DNA of 64,000 nt, taken from the NCBI GenBank assembly GCA_963576725.1, contig OY755237.1, forward strand, positions 62,532,979-62,596,978, given 5' to 3'. The stretch comes from Azorinus chamasolen (Eukaryota; Mollusca; Bivalvia; Cardiida; Solecurtidae). Made by a program: the position numbers and the translations under genes. Positions 30,820-41,257 of this stretch are shown piece by piece (position 1 is the first letter of the stretch; each line of letters opens with the position of its first letter). Under the pieces are notes generated by a model. That model was not told the origin of the DNA and made no database searches. It saw only the letters and a program-made list of their open reading frames with translations.

Positions 30820-30864
<45 letters not shown>
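30817..30864. repeat. (CT)n microsatellite
   Basis: About 24 CT dinucleotides with one G interruption. Confidence 0.97.
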
Positions 30865-30983
30865 TCTGTTTATTTAACCCTTTAACTACCATAATATCAT
30901 AGTGACAAATACAAATGTGTAACCCATCCAGAGGTAAGATACCTAAATCAAAACACAACCTTTTCAAAAACAACTTATTTATT

Positions 30984-31047
30984 TCTCCACCAAAGTCTAT
31001 GCTCGAGACGATTCTAAAGAGTAATCACAGCATAGACTTTGGTGGAG
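30984..31047. mobile_element. HP-K hairpin with co-varied arms
   Basis: CTCCACCAAAGTCTATGCT pairs perfectly with AGCATAGACTTTGGTGGAG. Compared with 27516 (CCAAACCCTATG/CATAGGGTTTGG) both arms carry matching changes. The inner stem has collapsed. Flank GTGGAGAAATGACGGCTTTA is shared with other K copies. Confidence 0.88.
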
Positions 31048-31175
31048 AAATGACGGCTTTAATATTTGAGTACGCACTTTTATTTGTTGCTCTGCCATCC
31101 ATGTTACATGTAATGGGTTCCTGTAAAAATACATATGCTGGTGAACCTCTTTGACATTCCAGTATAATTCGTATA

Positions 31176-31279
31176 TAGCAAACAGTGAAGACCAATATCA
31201 GGGAGCTCCTCTGATCTTGGTCTAAACTGTTTGCCTATGACTCTTGTATGGGATGGGGTCGCGGGATAATAAGGGTTAA
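31176..31279 (+). mobile_element. TTAA-G MITE remnant
   Basis: AGCAAACAGTGAAGACCAAT and GGTCTAAACTGTTTGCC, right end GATAATAAGGGTTAA. Confidence 0.65.
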
Positions 31280-31520
31280 AAGGGGGAAATTAATATTAAG
31301 ATATTAATGGTATTTTGACAGTACTAGAACAAATCAAATGTTCATTCGTCGAAGCTCCATTCAATAAAGGTTGCGGTTGATTTGTCTGGAATGAAGGTGC
31401 ATGGAAGGTATATAAGCAAGATTAATTAGGCCGACCAGGTTCAATGACATACTATTTATATTACTAACAATTACTTTTTATATCATAAAGTCTCCTAGTG
31501 TGGTGATAACAGAGACCATG
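31280..31520. other. Spacer
   Basis: No repeat or gene recognised. Confidence 0.45.
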
Positions 31521-31735
31521 TGCAGTAAAACCCCTCTAAACCAGACCTCTAGTAAAGAGTATTGTAGATACACGTACTTTTAGTCAGGTGGCTGCTTAAT
31601 GCAGGGTGAAAATCATGCAGAAAGCTCCGCTAGGAGCTTTCTGCATGGCTTTCATCCTGCATTAAACTGCCACCTGTCTCCAAGACCGATATTTAAACCA
31701 AATTCAGCGTCCGATTTAGATAGGTTTTCTTGTTT
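31521..31735 (+). mobile_element. TA-E MITE (about 215 bp)
   Basis: GCAGTAAAACCCCTCTAAAC to GATAGGTTTTCTTG. Hairpin around AGCTCCGCTAGGAGCT nearly intact. The left TA is mutated. Confidence 0.86.
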
Positions 31736-31817
31736 ATTTCTTAATACTCACGACTTTATAACTGCCACCCTTCTCATGCTGATACAAAATGCTTACTCAG
31801 ACTGGTCATCTGATATT

Positions 31818-32044
31818 TTAACCCGTTCCATCATATAAACACATTTCCACGTGTTTACAAACAGAGTAGACCAGATCGGACGGTTCCTGTATAGGAGCCG
31901 TCTGATCAGAGTCTAATCTGTTTGTTTATGATAGTATTTAGATTTGTTTGTACAGTTTCTGCCAACGTGAATATGATAATTCAGCTGATAAATATTCATG
32001 ATGTCAGTATTTCTTACATGCATATTAAATAGGCAAATGGTTAA
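31818..32044 (+). mobile_element. TTAA-A MITE (227 bp)
   Basis: TTAACCCGTTCCATCATATA to ATAGGCAAATGGTTAA. Loop enlarged by GT (TCCTGTATAGGAG). Shares its right TTAA with the next element. Confidence 0.9.
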
Positions 32045-32175
32045 CCCAGCCCTTCATATTAACGTGTTTTCAAGTGTTTGCCCAAACAGTAGACGCATAT
32101 CAGACCGGTCCTATACGAGCCAAAATATATTCTGTTTGCTTTTGACATGCTATAGAGCTGATTCTACGGTTTTGT
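32041..32175 (+). mobile_element. TTAA-A MITE, left half
   Basis: TTAACCCAGCCCTTCATATT and worn palindrome; ends before the shoulder motif. Confidence 0.7.
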
Positions 32176-32202
32176 GATGATTGTTAATGAATGATAATGC
32201 AA

Positions 32203-32393
32203 TACATTATGGCATAATGGATATTCTTTAGCTGATTTTTATAATGGCATGTGGTCACATGAATGTTTGAATATGGCAGAAACTGTAGAACAAGATTTTT
32301 ATTATTTCATAAGCAAGCAGAGTGGACCTAGATCAGACGGCTCCTTCTGACCCGGGATTACTTTATTTGCAAAGAAGCCAGAAAGCTTTCTAT
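32203..32393 (-). mobile_element. TTAA-A MITE, ends missing
   Basis: ATTATGGCATAATGGATATT through TGGCAGAAACTGTAGAAC to a hairpin whose right arm is shortened (GGCTCCTTCTGACCCGGG). Confidence 0.7.
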
Positions 32394-32639
32394 CAAGCAA
32401 AAGGTTATCACGAGAAAGTGTGTGGTCCTGCAAAATATTTTTAACAACCATGGAGAACTTAATCAATTTAAATTGCCATTCAATTAAGTGCCATATTTGC
32501 ATGTTTCACTTTCAGTTCAAACCAGTCCGTGTTGTTTCGGTAAACAGGGTGTTGTTATGTATTTAGCCAATGTCATTGTTTGGATACACAGGAAATAATT
32601 TTGATGACTTTTAACACGCAACAGGGTCATTTACTATAA

Positions 32640-32715
32640 TATTTGAAACCAGATTGGATCCAGATGTGACGCTGTGCATCTTGGGATCTCACCAGGACCC
32701 GAACTTGGATGTTTT
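32640..32715. mobile_element. TTAA-H hairpin, worn
   Basis: CAGATTGGATCCAGATGTGA, then CACCAGGACCCGAACTTGG. Confidence 0.55.
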
Positions 32716-32858
32716 GATGGTGAATGTGAAGGAAAACAAAACAATATTTGTTTCGGGAAATAAAGCTAACCACAATATTCATAGCGTGTTAAAACCCATC
32801 TTATTAACACTAGAATAAAAGCTTTTAATACTGATGACGTGAAAACAAATCCCTACTC

Positions 32859-33055
32859 CTTAACCAGCTACTCGCATTTGCAAATAACTTGGATCCAGAG
32901 GAGACGCCGAGTAACTCGGCATCTCATCAGGATCCAAGCTGTGTGTCACTCGGATAACATTTTCTTAAAAATCTTGGACGAACCAAAATAAGGGAAACAT
33001 TTGCACCGGATCAACATTTGAGCAGATGTTACTTTCTATACAGCGAGATAAGAGT
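32859..33055 (+). mobile_element. TTAA-H MITE (about 197 bp)
   Basis: Left TTAACCAGCTACTCGCA, palindrome GCCGAGTAACTCGGC in the stem TGGATCCAGAGGAG, shoulder ending GCGAGATAAGAGTTAC. Confidence 0.82.
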
Positions 33056-33106
33056 TACTATTATCCACAATATGCATTCAGCCTATTGTGTGAGGTATTG
33101 TATATG

Positions 33107-33315
33107 TACAGCAGAACTTGTCTTAAGCGACCAGCAAAACCAGGTCTAATTATGGATCTGTAAGGCAGGTGACAGCTTAATGCAGGGTAAAAGTAATACA
33201 GAAATCTCCTATAGGAGCTTTCTGCATTACTTTTGCCCTGCATTAAGCAGCCACCTGCTTTTTAAGACTCCTGTGTTCAATAAATGAAATGTCGCTTAGG
33301 ACATGTTCTACTGTA
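33107..33315 (+). mobile_element. TA-F MITE, full length (209 bp)
   Basis: TACAGCAGAACTTGTC to GGACATGTTCTACTGTA. Hairpin of about 100 bp around TCTCCTATAGGAGCT. A reference copy showing the uninterrupted CTTGTCTTAAGCGACC. Confidence 0.94.
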
Positions 33316-33579
33316 CTATAATACTATTGTGTTCAGTACATTCAATCATTTAAATGTCTTTATATTAGGAACAGCCATTACTTTATTGCAGATTATAACC
33401 TCGCTGCATAACAAACCAACAAAGGTGTAAATAAAATTGATTGAATACCTATTTACTTCACCTCCATGTCACCATGCATACATTGATTAACTCTAATTAT
33501 ATTAAATATCTTTAGTCTGCAATAAACATCGCATGCTTCATCGTCCGGGCACCTGCCCTTTCAATTATAGTTGAACCAT

Positions 33580-33738
33580 TACACGACCATTAATTAATTG
33601 ACCACAGATATCTTGAAAAGCATGTGGTTGATAACTGCATGACAAAAGTAACTTGCATTAAGCTACTATCTGTCTTAAATACCTAAATTATACATCCTGT
33701 TTATGGTCGGTTAAGACAGGGTTTGTTTTGTACGTTAA
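33580..33738 (+). mobile_element. TA-F MITE, worn
   Basis: AAAGCATGTGGTTGATAACT and AACTTGCATTAAGCTACTAT; right tip AAGACAGGGTTTGTTTTGTA. Confidence 0.55.
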
Positions 33739-33867
33739 AGAAAATTTCAACTTTTTGTCAAGAAGGTTGGGTCCTAATGAGAACCTGAAGTACTCTGCAT
33801 TTAATTTAGACTCGCACTGTTTCCATAGACCACAGCAAAACACTAAGCTAGGTACCGTCGTCAATAG

Positions 33868-34090
33868 TTAACCCTTACTGTGCGGGACACGAGTCACTAA
33901 TGTCCTTTGCAAACAGTGTAATCACAGATGACCCAGATGAGAGGGCTCATAGACGTGCCCTCTCACCTGGGTCTGTTCTGTTTGTCATATTATACTTTTC
34001 TTTAGAAAAATCCCTAAACATTCACCATAAGCTTGTTCCTGTTTGGAATTTGGAATAGTCCATTTGAAAAGTCAGCGTAGTAAGGGTTAA
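33868..34090 (+). mobile_element. TTAA-G MITE (223 bp)
   Basis: TTAACCCTTACTGTGCGGG to GCGTAGTAAGGGTTAA. Hairpin with a small insertion in the left arm (ATCACAGATG). Shares the right TTAA with the next G copy. Confidence 0.9.
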
Positions 34091-34286
34091 CGCTATCAAC
34101 GATGAAGTTCCAAAATTCAAATATAAGTCAAGTTTGCCGTGAATATTCAGTGATTTTTAAAAGTAAAGTATAAAAAGACAAACAGTGTAGATCCTGATGA
34201 GAGGGTTCCTCTAGGAGCACTCTCAAGTAAGCCTACACTGTTTGCAAATGACATTAGTGACTCGTTTCCCGTATTGAAGGGGTTAA
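34087..34286 (-). mobile_element. TTAA-G MITE, opposite orientation
   Basis: TTAACGCTATCAACGATG to GTATTGAAGGGGTTAA. Hairpin ACAAACAGTGTAGATCCTGA...CTACACTGTTTGC. It forms a tail-to-tail pair with the previous copy. Confidence 0.82.
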
Positions 34287-34290
34287 AAAG

Positions 34291-34438
34291 ATGGCTGCTT
34301 AATGCCGATTGAGCATACATTTAATATAAAAAGCTCTTCCCAGGACTGCATGGCTTTTGCTCTGAATCATATAACCACTCGACTAAAAGGCCTCGGTTCT
34401 TCTTCACTAAACGCTCGGTTTAGAGAGGGTTGGCTGTA
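34291..34438 (+). mobile_element. TA-E MITE, right part
   Basis: Worn arms, then TCTTCTTCACTAAACGC and GGTTTAGAGAGGGTTGGCTG. Confidence 0.6.
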
Positions 34439-34775
34439 TATATTGAATCCCCCGCAGTACTAAAATAGTTGAATATACCGGCAATAAAATGAACTTATAC
34501 TGTACCTATACAATCAGATAAGCCCATTATAATGGTTATGGAATCCTTTCATTCGCCCTGCATGCCATTATCTCAAAATTAAATTGGCAGTTTCAAACAA
34601 ATGTTTTATTTCATTTGAAATAAAACTTGGAAATGACGCAGTGGAAAATATGCACACTCATGGTATATGTTCGATATATACCATGTAACCTCTAGCATTG
34701 TGAACACTTTTACAGTTTGGTTCCAGAGGAGTAGCCAAGTTACTCGATAACTTTATAGCTTCAATATATTGAAAG

Positions 34776-34921
34776 CACTGCATTCAACACAACGACTCAA
34801 ACACAGCTTCCTCCAATACCCCATACATACTGAATGGTTCCAAACACACACTGCATTCAACACAAAGACTCAAACACAGCTTCCTCCAATACCCCATACA
34901 TACTGAATGGTTCCAAACAAA
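34776..34921 (+). repeat. 73-bp tandem duplication
   Basis: Two copies (34776-34848, 34849-34921) starting CACTGCATTCAACACAA; one clear difference (AACGACT versus AAAGACT). Very recent. Confidence 0.95.
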
Positions 34922-35109
34922 ATCTGTACTTGGTTCCATATTCAGATCTGCTTAAACATGTTCATCTTATGTCTATTCCGTCCCAATCTTTACTCCTTTG
35001 CATTCCTTATAGCGACCCAACGCTTACAGCTGTTAATTCTACGTAGATATCATTGTTGATTTTTAACTATGAGTTTAAAACACACGAAAATGTGGGATAT
35101 GAACAGAAA

Positions 35110-36062
35110 ACACTTACCTCGGTATGGGAATTGAGGTTTCGGGGCAATGAGTCACATTGCGAGCAAAATGCAGTTTTGGAACTGTAAGTAACACCACGGT
35201 AAAACTGGTTTCGGGGTTTTGAGCGAAACCACGGGAAGGCTGGATACTGCTGTTGTTAAACCACCACGAGAAAATACAGCTTTGGTGCTGTTAACCGCGC
35301 AACGAGAAATGCAGTTTCACAAAACAGGAAAATGTGCGTTCGGTGCGATGAGCCACACCATGGGAAGCTATGGATCAAACAACAGGAACACGCATTATCG
35401 GGGCTATGAGTCACGCCAAGGGAATATGTTGTGTCAGAACTATGAATCAAACAATAAGAAAGTATGGGTTCTGGGCAATTGTGGTTTCAGAGCTGTTGTC
35501 CCATAACAGTACAATGTGGTATCGGGGCTATGCCCCACATCACGGGAAATGTAATTTCGGGGCTACGGGTCACACAAGAGGAAAATGTGGTATCTGTGAG
35601 TCAAGCCACAAGAAATATTATGTTGGGGATATGGGTCACACAACAGGAAAATGTGTTTTTGGAATTGTGAGCCACATAATAGGAACAGTGGTAATTATCG
35701 GAGCTGAGTCACATCACGTGAAAATGTGGTTTCCTTCGGGGTTATGGGTCACACCATGGGAAATTGTTGTATCCGGGCTATAGGTCACACAACAGGAAAA
35801 TGTGGTATCGGGGTAATTCGTCAATTCACGGAAAATGCGGGTTTGGATGCTATGAGCCACGCCGCGGGAAAATGTGGTACATGTATTGGGGCTATTGGTC
35901 GCACCCACTGGAAATGGTGGTATCCGGCTTACAGGTCACACAACTGGAATATGAATGTAGTTTGGGTACTAGTATCCGCACCGCAGGAAAATGTGTTATC
36001 AGGGCTATAGGTCACATTACTGGAAAATGTCAAAGTACTGGAAAATATGGTTTCGGAGCATA
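35110..36062 (+). repeat. 36-bp minisatellite, about 25 degenerate copies
   Basis: The unit is near GGGCTATGGGTCACACAACA followed by GGAAAATGTGGTWTCG. Because 36 = 12 codons, several overlapping frames of 64-137 codons stay open, reading a 12-residue repeat like GAxGHTxGKCGx. Copies differ by indels that switch frame, so no single frame spans the array. I treat it as non-coding, with some doubt. Confidence 0.85.
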
Positions 36063-36361
36063 GTTACATAATGAAACAATATAAATATATATTCTTAATG
36101 CCAGCTGATGCAATGGATAGAGAATACATACTAACATATAGTAATGCTGATGGATTGAGGGAGACATGGCAGTAACACAAAAAGAATGGCATAGGACAGA
36201 GCATTGGAACAAGAAAGAGAGAGGAAGTATAGAACAAAGGCAATCGAAAGAGAGGCGAAGGAAGAAACAAGAGGTTAAACTTATACTTGTAGAAAGTAAG
36301 AAAAGTTGAATGAGAACGAATATGACGATGAACAGTAGTATTGCCAATCAATATGTGCATA

Positions 36362-36552
36362 TTAACCATTTCCCTGTTCTATGTTTATTTCAAATTTCAA
36401 TACCTTCTTGATATTCATGGACAAAATTGTTATAATGAGACATGGAAGGTGGAAAATTATAGCCACTTTAGAAAGTAAAGAAACAACTCTTACAAATTCT
36501 ATTAGCAAACACAATAGACTCTTATCAGACGGCTTCTACAGGAAGGGGTTAA
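36362..36552 (-). mobile_element. TTAA-A MITE, second subfamily, right end shortened (191 bp)
   Basis: TTAACCATTTCCCTGTTC with full long shoulder; the right palindrome arm is lost and GGCTTCTACAGGAAGGGG runs directly to TTAA. Shows the empty TA-D site TTTCAATACC. Confidence 0.85.
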
Positions 36553-36611
36553 TCGACTTGCATTTTGTATGTGTAGTTTAAAATTTGTTTGATTAATCAT
36601 CATCCTGAAAA

Positions 36612-36703
36612 GCGTGACCAGTGACTTGCATTAAGCGTGACCAGTGACTTGCATTAAGCGTGGCCAGTGAATTGCATTAAGCGTGACAAGTGCCTTGCAT
36701 TTG
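36612..36703 (+). repeat. 23-bp minisatellite, 4 copies
   Basis: GCGTGACCAGTGACTTGCA plus TTAA, repeating at 36612, 36635, 36658 and 36681. Confidence 0.95.
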
Positions 36704-36797
36704 TCAAACAACATAGATCCAGATGAGACGCTAAGTAACTCAGCATCCAATAAGGATCCAAAATGTTTGCCACTCGATCAATAGTTTCTAAAACGCT
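36704..36797 (+). mobile_element. TTAA-H hairpin and shoulder
   Basis: ACATAGATCCAGATGAGACG, centre CTAAGTAACTCAG, then GATCAATAGTTTCTAAAACG. Confidence 0.65.
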
Positions 36798-37019
36798 TAT
36801 CCCATTCCCTCATAGGCTATTTGTAGACCCAGCATCTTTGAATGAATCTACCGAAGAGGATCATGTACTAGAGAAAAGGAAAATGGGGATCTGAAACCAT
36901 TGTGATAAACAGAGCATTTGCTCCTTCGGAGCACTACTGAGTAAACGATCTAATTATCAATATGGTTTCATATCTTTTACAGAGGCGTCAAAATGCGTAG
37001 ATATGAGGGAATGGGTTAA
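36798..37019 (+). mobile_element. TTAA-B MITE (222 bp)
   Basis: CCCATTCCCTCATAGGC to GAGGGAATGGGTTAA. The right hairpin arm is scrambled (GGAGCACTACTGAG). Left TTAA mutated to TTAT. Confidence 0.85.
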
Positions 37020-37699
37020 GTTTCGTACGTACGTTGATATTACAAATGATCAGAATTCATGCAAACTAAATATTTTTCGGCAGAATAAAAGTAACCCATT
37101 TATTCCCCTATTATTTAAGGAAAATTCGCCCAGATCTTACTTTGGAACCCATCCATTTTTCATGTTGAGGTGTCACAGCAAACAAAATAGTTGCTGGTAT
37201 AAACCATTGATATGCATGGGTTCAGCAAACAGTGTAGATCCAGATCAGATGGCTCTTTCAGATGCCTGTCATTTTAAGGGACACTTGGCTCACATGTGTT
37301 AAGAAGAATTTACATGTAATTGCCTAAGCCAATAGAGACTTAATCGTTTTGTAAGAAAACACCATAATCAGATTTGCGGGTCATGGCTAGGTCGTAAAAA
37401 CGAATGGGTTCAAACGTTAGTTAGACTAGACGGTTCGTTAACCAGTTAAATTATGAAAGCGGGTGTAGTTGCATTTGCTAACAGTGTATACCGAGATAAG
37501 AGGGTTCCTACAGAAGCCCTTCTCTCTCTGGAGCACGTGCTGTTTGTTATTCAAAATCCGCTGGCAATCTATACCCCTTCACACTGGATGAATTCTTTCT
37601 TTAATGATGACGGGTCAAACTACTTTGAAACATCAGCGTTGAAATGGTTTAGACGATTAACGATGACAATGTGTATACAGAGGAGTCTATGTCAATTCT
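37020..37699. other. Spacer with two hairpin remnants
   Basis: A G-type half hairpin at about 37210-37270 and a worn G palindrome at 37477-37549 (ACAGTGTATACCGAGATAAG). Two frames of about 90-100 codons here translate these arms (ANSVDPDQ...) and are not genes. Confidence 0.6.
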
Positions 37700-37931
37700 T
37701 TCCATGTTCAATATTCATATAAAAATAATGACAAGAAAATTATTATATTAGCTGAATTTGTATGATAGCCTATGTACACATCTTGTTTTGACTTAGTCAG
37801 AAATCTGTATTATGCTGTAAGCAATCAGAGCAGACCCTGATCAGATGGCTCCAATAGGAGCCGTCTGGTCTGGATCAACTCTGTTTGCAAATGCGTAAAA
37901 ATGCGTTTATACATGTATGAAGGAATGGGTT
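37700..37931 (-). mobile_element. TTAA-A MITE (about 232 bp)
   Basis: CAATATTCATATAAAAATAA through palindrome 37819-37888 to GAAGGAATGGGT. Confidence 0.78.
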
Positions 37932-37934
37932 TCC

Positions 37935-38110
37935 GCATGGATACTTATGTAGGAAATGGTAACACTATGATTACGATTGAACACAGGGATTTTCAGTCTT
38001 GGTGGAAATTGTAGAATCTGATACATAAGAAAACAGAGAAGACTCTGGTCAGATTAGTCCTTCAATAACCGTCTAATTAGGGTCTACTTTTTGCCGTCTT
38101 TGTAATGTAA
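37935..38110 (-). mobile_element. TTAA-A MITE, worn
   Basis: ACTTATGTAGGAAATGGTAA, palindrome ACAGAGAAGACTCTGG...GGGTCTACTTTTTGCC. Confidence 0.65.
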
Positions 38111-38138
38111 AGGATATTTATGATGACAATACATAAGG

Positions 38139-38303
38139 TATAGAAGTAGAACCTGTCTGGAGCGGTCACCAAAAAGAGGTCTAAGTATGGGTCTGTAAGT
38201 CAGGTGCAGGAGTAATGCAGAAAGCTCCTATAGGAACCAGCTGGTTTTTAAGACATCTATGTTCAATAAATGAATGGCCGCTTAGGAGAGGTTGTATTGT
38301 ACA
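38139..38303 (+). mobile_element. TA-F MITE with collapsed hairpin
   Basis: AGTAGAACCTGTCTGGAGCG to GGAGAGGTTGTATTGTA. The right arm is mostly deleted after CTCCTATAGGAACC. Confidence 0.8.
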
Positions 38304-38410
38304 CAGGAACCGGTATTAACAGAGCAGAACAGATATTTTATTAAGATTTATACATGTTAGTACATCGTCTAGTTCACATGAAAATAGAAATTAATACATG
38401 TATTAATAAA

Positions 38411-38642
38411 TAAACCCATTTGCTCCCGCAATCCCATATATGGGACGTAGGCAAACAGTGTAGACTCTGATCAGACGCCGCATAATGCGGCGTCTGATCA
38501 GAGTCTACACTGTTTGCTGATAGGAATTTCAATATAAAACAAACGAAAATTGAAAATTTAGGCCAGGCACCCCTTAAATAAAAAAAATTGGACTAATCCA
38601 ATATATAAACATGGAAGAATCCACTGGTAGCAAATGGGTTAA
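38411..38642 (+). mobile_element. TTAA-S MITE with a perfect 67-bp palindrome
   Basis: Ends AAACCCATTTGCTCCC and GGTAGCAAATGGGTTAA. The palindrome at 38451-38517 has two perfect 33-bp arms (GCAAACAGTGTAGACTCTGA...) around one base. A second small palindrome TCCCATATATGGGA lies at 38432-38445. The only copy of S seen here. Confidence 0.9.
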
Positions 38643-38823
38643 CCCTGTGGATATTGGACACGTTTGTACTAGCAATGTAGACCCAGATCAGAGGGCTCAT
38701 AAAGGAGCCCTCTGACCAGGGTCTGCACTGCTTTTCATTCCAAATCCACTAGCAAGTTTAGACCTTTGATATTCAGTGGACGTGATAGTCCAACACTGAA
38801 GGGCTATTCCACTGAATATTCAG
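38639..38823 (+). mobile_element. TTAA-G-like MITE, abutting S
   Basis: TTAACCCTGTGGATATTGG, hairpin GTAGACCCAGATCAGAGGG... around GGCTCATAAAGGAGCC. A second inverted pair (CTTTGATATTCAGTGGACG with CCACTGAATATTCAG) lies at its right side. Right TTAA not found. Confidence 0.65.
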
Positions 38824-39031
38824 TATAGTAAAACCTCTCTAAACCGGAAGTTAAATTTAGTATAAATATCGGTCTTGGAGACAGGTGGTAGCTTAATGCA
38901 GGGTGAAAGTCATGCAGAAAGCTCCTCTAGGAGCTTTCTGCATGACTTTCACACTGCATTAAGCAGCCACTTGCCTGAAAGTATCCAAATTCTTCTCTAT
39001 TAGAATTCCGGTTTAAAGGGGTTTTACTGTA
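38824..39031 (+). mobile_element. TA-E MITE, full length (208 bp)
   Basis: TATAGTAAAACCTCTCTAAA to AGGGGTTTTACTGTA. Palindrome of about 100 bp around AGCTCCTCTAGGAGCT almost perfect. Reference copy for E. Confidence 0.94.
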
Positions 39032-39115
39032 TTATGACTAGTGAATGAGTACAAGGATCTATAATTTACATGCACTGAAAAGACAGGCATGGCTGTGCTT
39101 GTGTTAGCATGTTCT

Positions 39116-39312
39116 TTAACCATTTACCCCATGGGTATTTATTCAAGTAAAATAATAACATCATGATTATTTGTTAAATGACACTACAAATAACAGATTT
39201 TTTATAATGAAATAAATTTTAGAACCAGATCTATAATTATTTCACAAACAATCAGAGCAGACCCTGATCAGACAGTTCCTGTTCTGATCAGAGTCTGCCC
39301 TGCTTGCCGAAA
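39116..39312 (-). mobile_element. TTAA-A MITE, right end missing
   Basis: TTAACCATTTACCCCATGG, palindrome collapsed at its centre (CAGACAGTTCCTGTTCTG). Confidence 0.75.
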
Positions 39313-39437
39313 AGAAGAAAAAAAACTATAATATATTATATCGGATGCTACATGTTCAGACTAAAGTATGTCATAAATTCTCAGCTAATTGATACACATA
39401 AGCACAAAATCACTGTTTCTTACATTAGGTCGAGGTT

Positions 39438-39595
39438 CAACCCTTTACCTGTTCAATATTCACGTAAGAAATAATGACATCATGAATATTAATGAGCCAA
39501 ATTAATATTTGAAAGGAACGTTTTTGCTGTGGCAGAGAGCTTGGAATCTGACCTGAATGAGCCGCCTGATCAAAGTCTGTAGCTCTGAAACACCC
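39438..39595 (-). mobile_element. TTAA-A MITE, left part
   Basis: CAACCCTTTACCTGTTCAA through ATGACATCATGAATATTAAT to one worn arm. Confidence 0.65.
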
Positions 39596-39624
39596 AAAAA
39601 AGTACATGTATTATTATCGGTTGG

Positions 39625-39712
39625 TAAGACAGGTGGCGGCTTAATGCAAGGTGAACGCAATTTACTTTGGGAGCTGTCTGCATGCCTTTTACAACTACAA
39701 TGAACAGTCATC
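39625..39712 (+). mobile_element. TA-E hairpin fragment
   Basis: GACAGGTGGCGGCTTAATGC and GGAGCTGTCTGCATGCCTTT only. Confidence 0.55.
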
Positions 39713-39747
39713 TCATAAAAAAGTTCGGTCTCTGGTTTGCCTAATCC

Positions 39748-39987
39748 TTAAACCCATAAATATTCATATAAGAAATAAAGATACCATTAATATTAATGAT
39801 GTTAATTCTTACAACAGCACATGGACAGGAATTTTTGATCGTGACCAGAAACTTTGAATCATATCTATATCACATCATAAGCAAACAGAACAGACCCTGA
39901 TCAGACCTCTCCTATATGAGCCGTCTGATCTGGGCCTACTCTATTTTGTAAATGCGTAGAAAGGCGTATTCATGGAGTAAAGGGTTA
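39748..39987 (-). mobile_element. TTAA-A MITE (240 bp)
   Basis: TTAAACCCATAAATATTC to ATGGAGTAAAGGGTTAA. Palindrome about 39882-39951. Confidence 0.9.
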
Positions 39988-40181
39988 ACTTAAAGTTTGG
40001 ATTAGCGAAGTTCAACTGTAGTTTATATTTATGATGTCATTATTTCTTACATTCACGAGGCAAACGTGGCCTACAAAACCTTGATCTCCTACATTCATGC
40101 TTCATACCACGGTCTGCATGTTTCTTTATCCTGGATTTCATGGGTCTTTGTACGCTAGCGGCGAAACCGATATTACATATG

Positions 40182-40300
40182 TAAACAGTTTAGATCCAGA
40201 TGTAACGCCGCATAATGCCGTAAAATTTGACACATTGACCATATTTTGCAAAGAAATGGGAGACATTTGTTTTAGGAATTCAAACAGATGACAAGTGTTG
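40182..40300 (+). mobile_element. TTAA-H-like hairpin, worn
   Basis: GTAAACAGTTTAGATCCAGA and CGCCGCATAATGCCG; no right arm. Confidence 0.5.
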
Positions 40301-40400
40301 CAGACGAAACCTCACCTTTCACTTGAACTTAGTTCAAGTATAACCTTATAGATCAACTCTTTGCACGCGCTGAGTATATTCGCTACTAACTATACAAATA

Positions 40401-40646
40401 TTAACCCTTTCGCCGCCGCAGTCGCATAAATGCACCACGACAAATAGTGCAGTCCCAGATCAGACGCCGCCTTGAAAAGGCGGCGTCTGATCTGGGACTG
40501 CACTATTTGTCTCATTCGCTATTTATATGTTTATACTTTATTCCTTTGAAATGTACATTTATTTATCCAATTTCCTTATTGTATCGAATGATTTAACAAA
40601 ATTGGATTGCAGACGACAATTATAAATTTGGCACCGAAAGGGTTAA
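40401..40646 (+). mobile_element. TTAA-I MITE with a perfect 73-bp palindrome (246 bp)
   Basis: TTAACCCTTTCGCCGCC to GGCACCGAAAGGGTTAA. Palindrome 40439-40511 has perfect 35-bp arms (GACAAATAGTGCAGTCCCAG...) around GAA. Shares its right TTAA with a G element. Confidence 0.94.
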
Positions 40647-40854
40647 CCCTTACTATGCGGGAAACGAGTCACAAATGCCCTTTGCAAACAATGTAGAACC
40701 AGATAAGACGGCTCCTAGAGAACCCCTATCATCAGGCTCTGCACTGTTGTCATGATACACCTTTTTTAAAAAAAATCCCTAAATATTTGCCGTTAGCTAG
40801 GCCCGTTTGAGTTTTGGAATAGTCCATTTGAATATTCAGTATTGTAAGGGTTAA
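40643..40854 (+). mobile_element. TTAA-G MITE (212 bp)
   Basis: TTAACCCTTACTATGCGGG to AGTATTGTAAGGGTTAA. Hairpin worn at the loop (CTCCTAGAGAACCCC). Confidence 0.92.
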
Positions 40855-41153
40855 CAGGGTATCTGGTCAGGATCCAAACTGTTTATAAGAAACTATTAAC
40901 ATGTATGTAAATACAATACACTTTTGGAATATGTAGCGAAAGCCACTTATTCCCCAAATCATTTTCCAAACGACCAACCAGTTAGAGGAATGACATATAC
41001 ACATGTATGCCTTGTCTGTTTAACATTTTTAAATTCCAATTTTATATAATATAAACTAGTTCAAATGGAACGTTGGAACCCGTCCACGTTTCCTGCAAAA
41101 TATCTACATGCTGGCGAAATGGTTTCATGTTGATTGAAATACATTGTAGAAAG

Positions 41154-41220
41154 CAATGTAAACCCACTAATCAGAGGATTTCTTCAGGAGCCCTTTAATC
41201 TGCGTCTACACTGTTTGTCT
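41154..41220. mobile_element. G-type palindrome without ends
   Basis: AAGCAATGTAAACCCACTAA pairs with CTGCGTCTACACTGTTTGTC; centre TTCTTCAGGAGCC. Confidence 0.6.
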
Positions 41221-41257
41221 GATTTATGGAGTTATGGGTTTATTGATAAACCCTGAT

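Noticed and set aside
36030..36369. Two overlapping minus-strand frames of about 100 codons, rich in Leu, Phe and Ser
   Set aside because: They overlap each other in different phases on A/G-rich plus-strand sequence. The hydrophobic content follows from base composition. No promoter, conservation or splice evidence.
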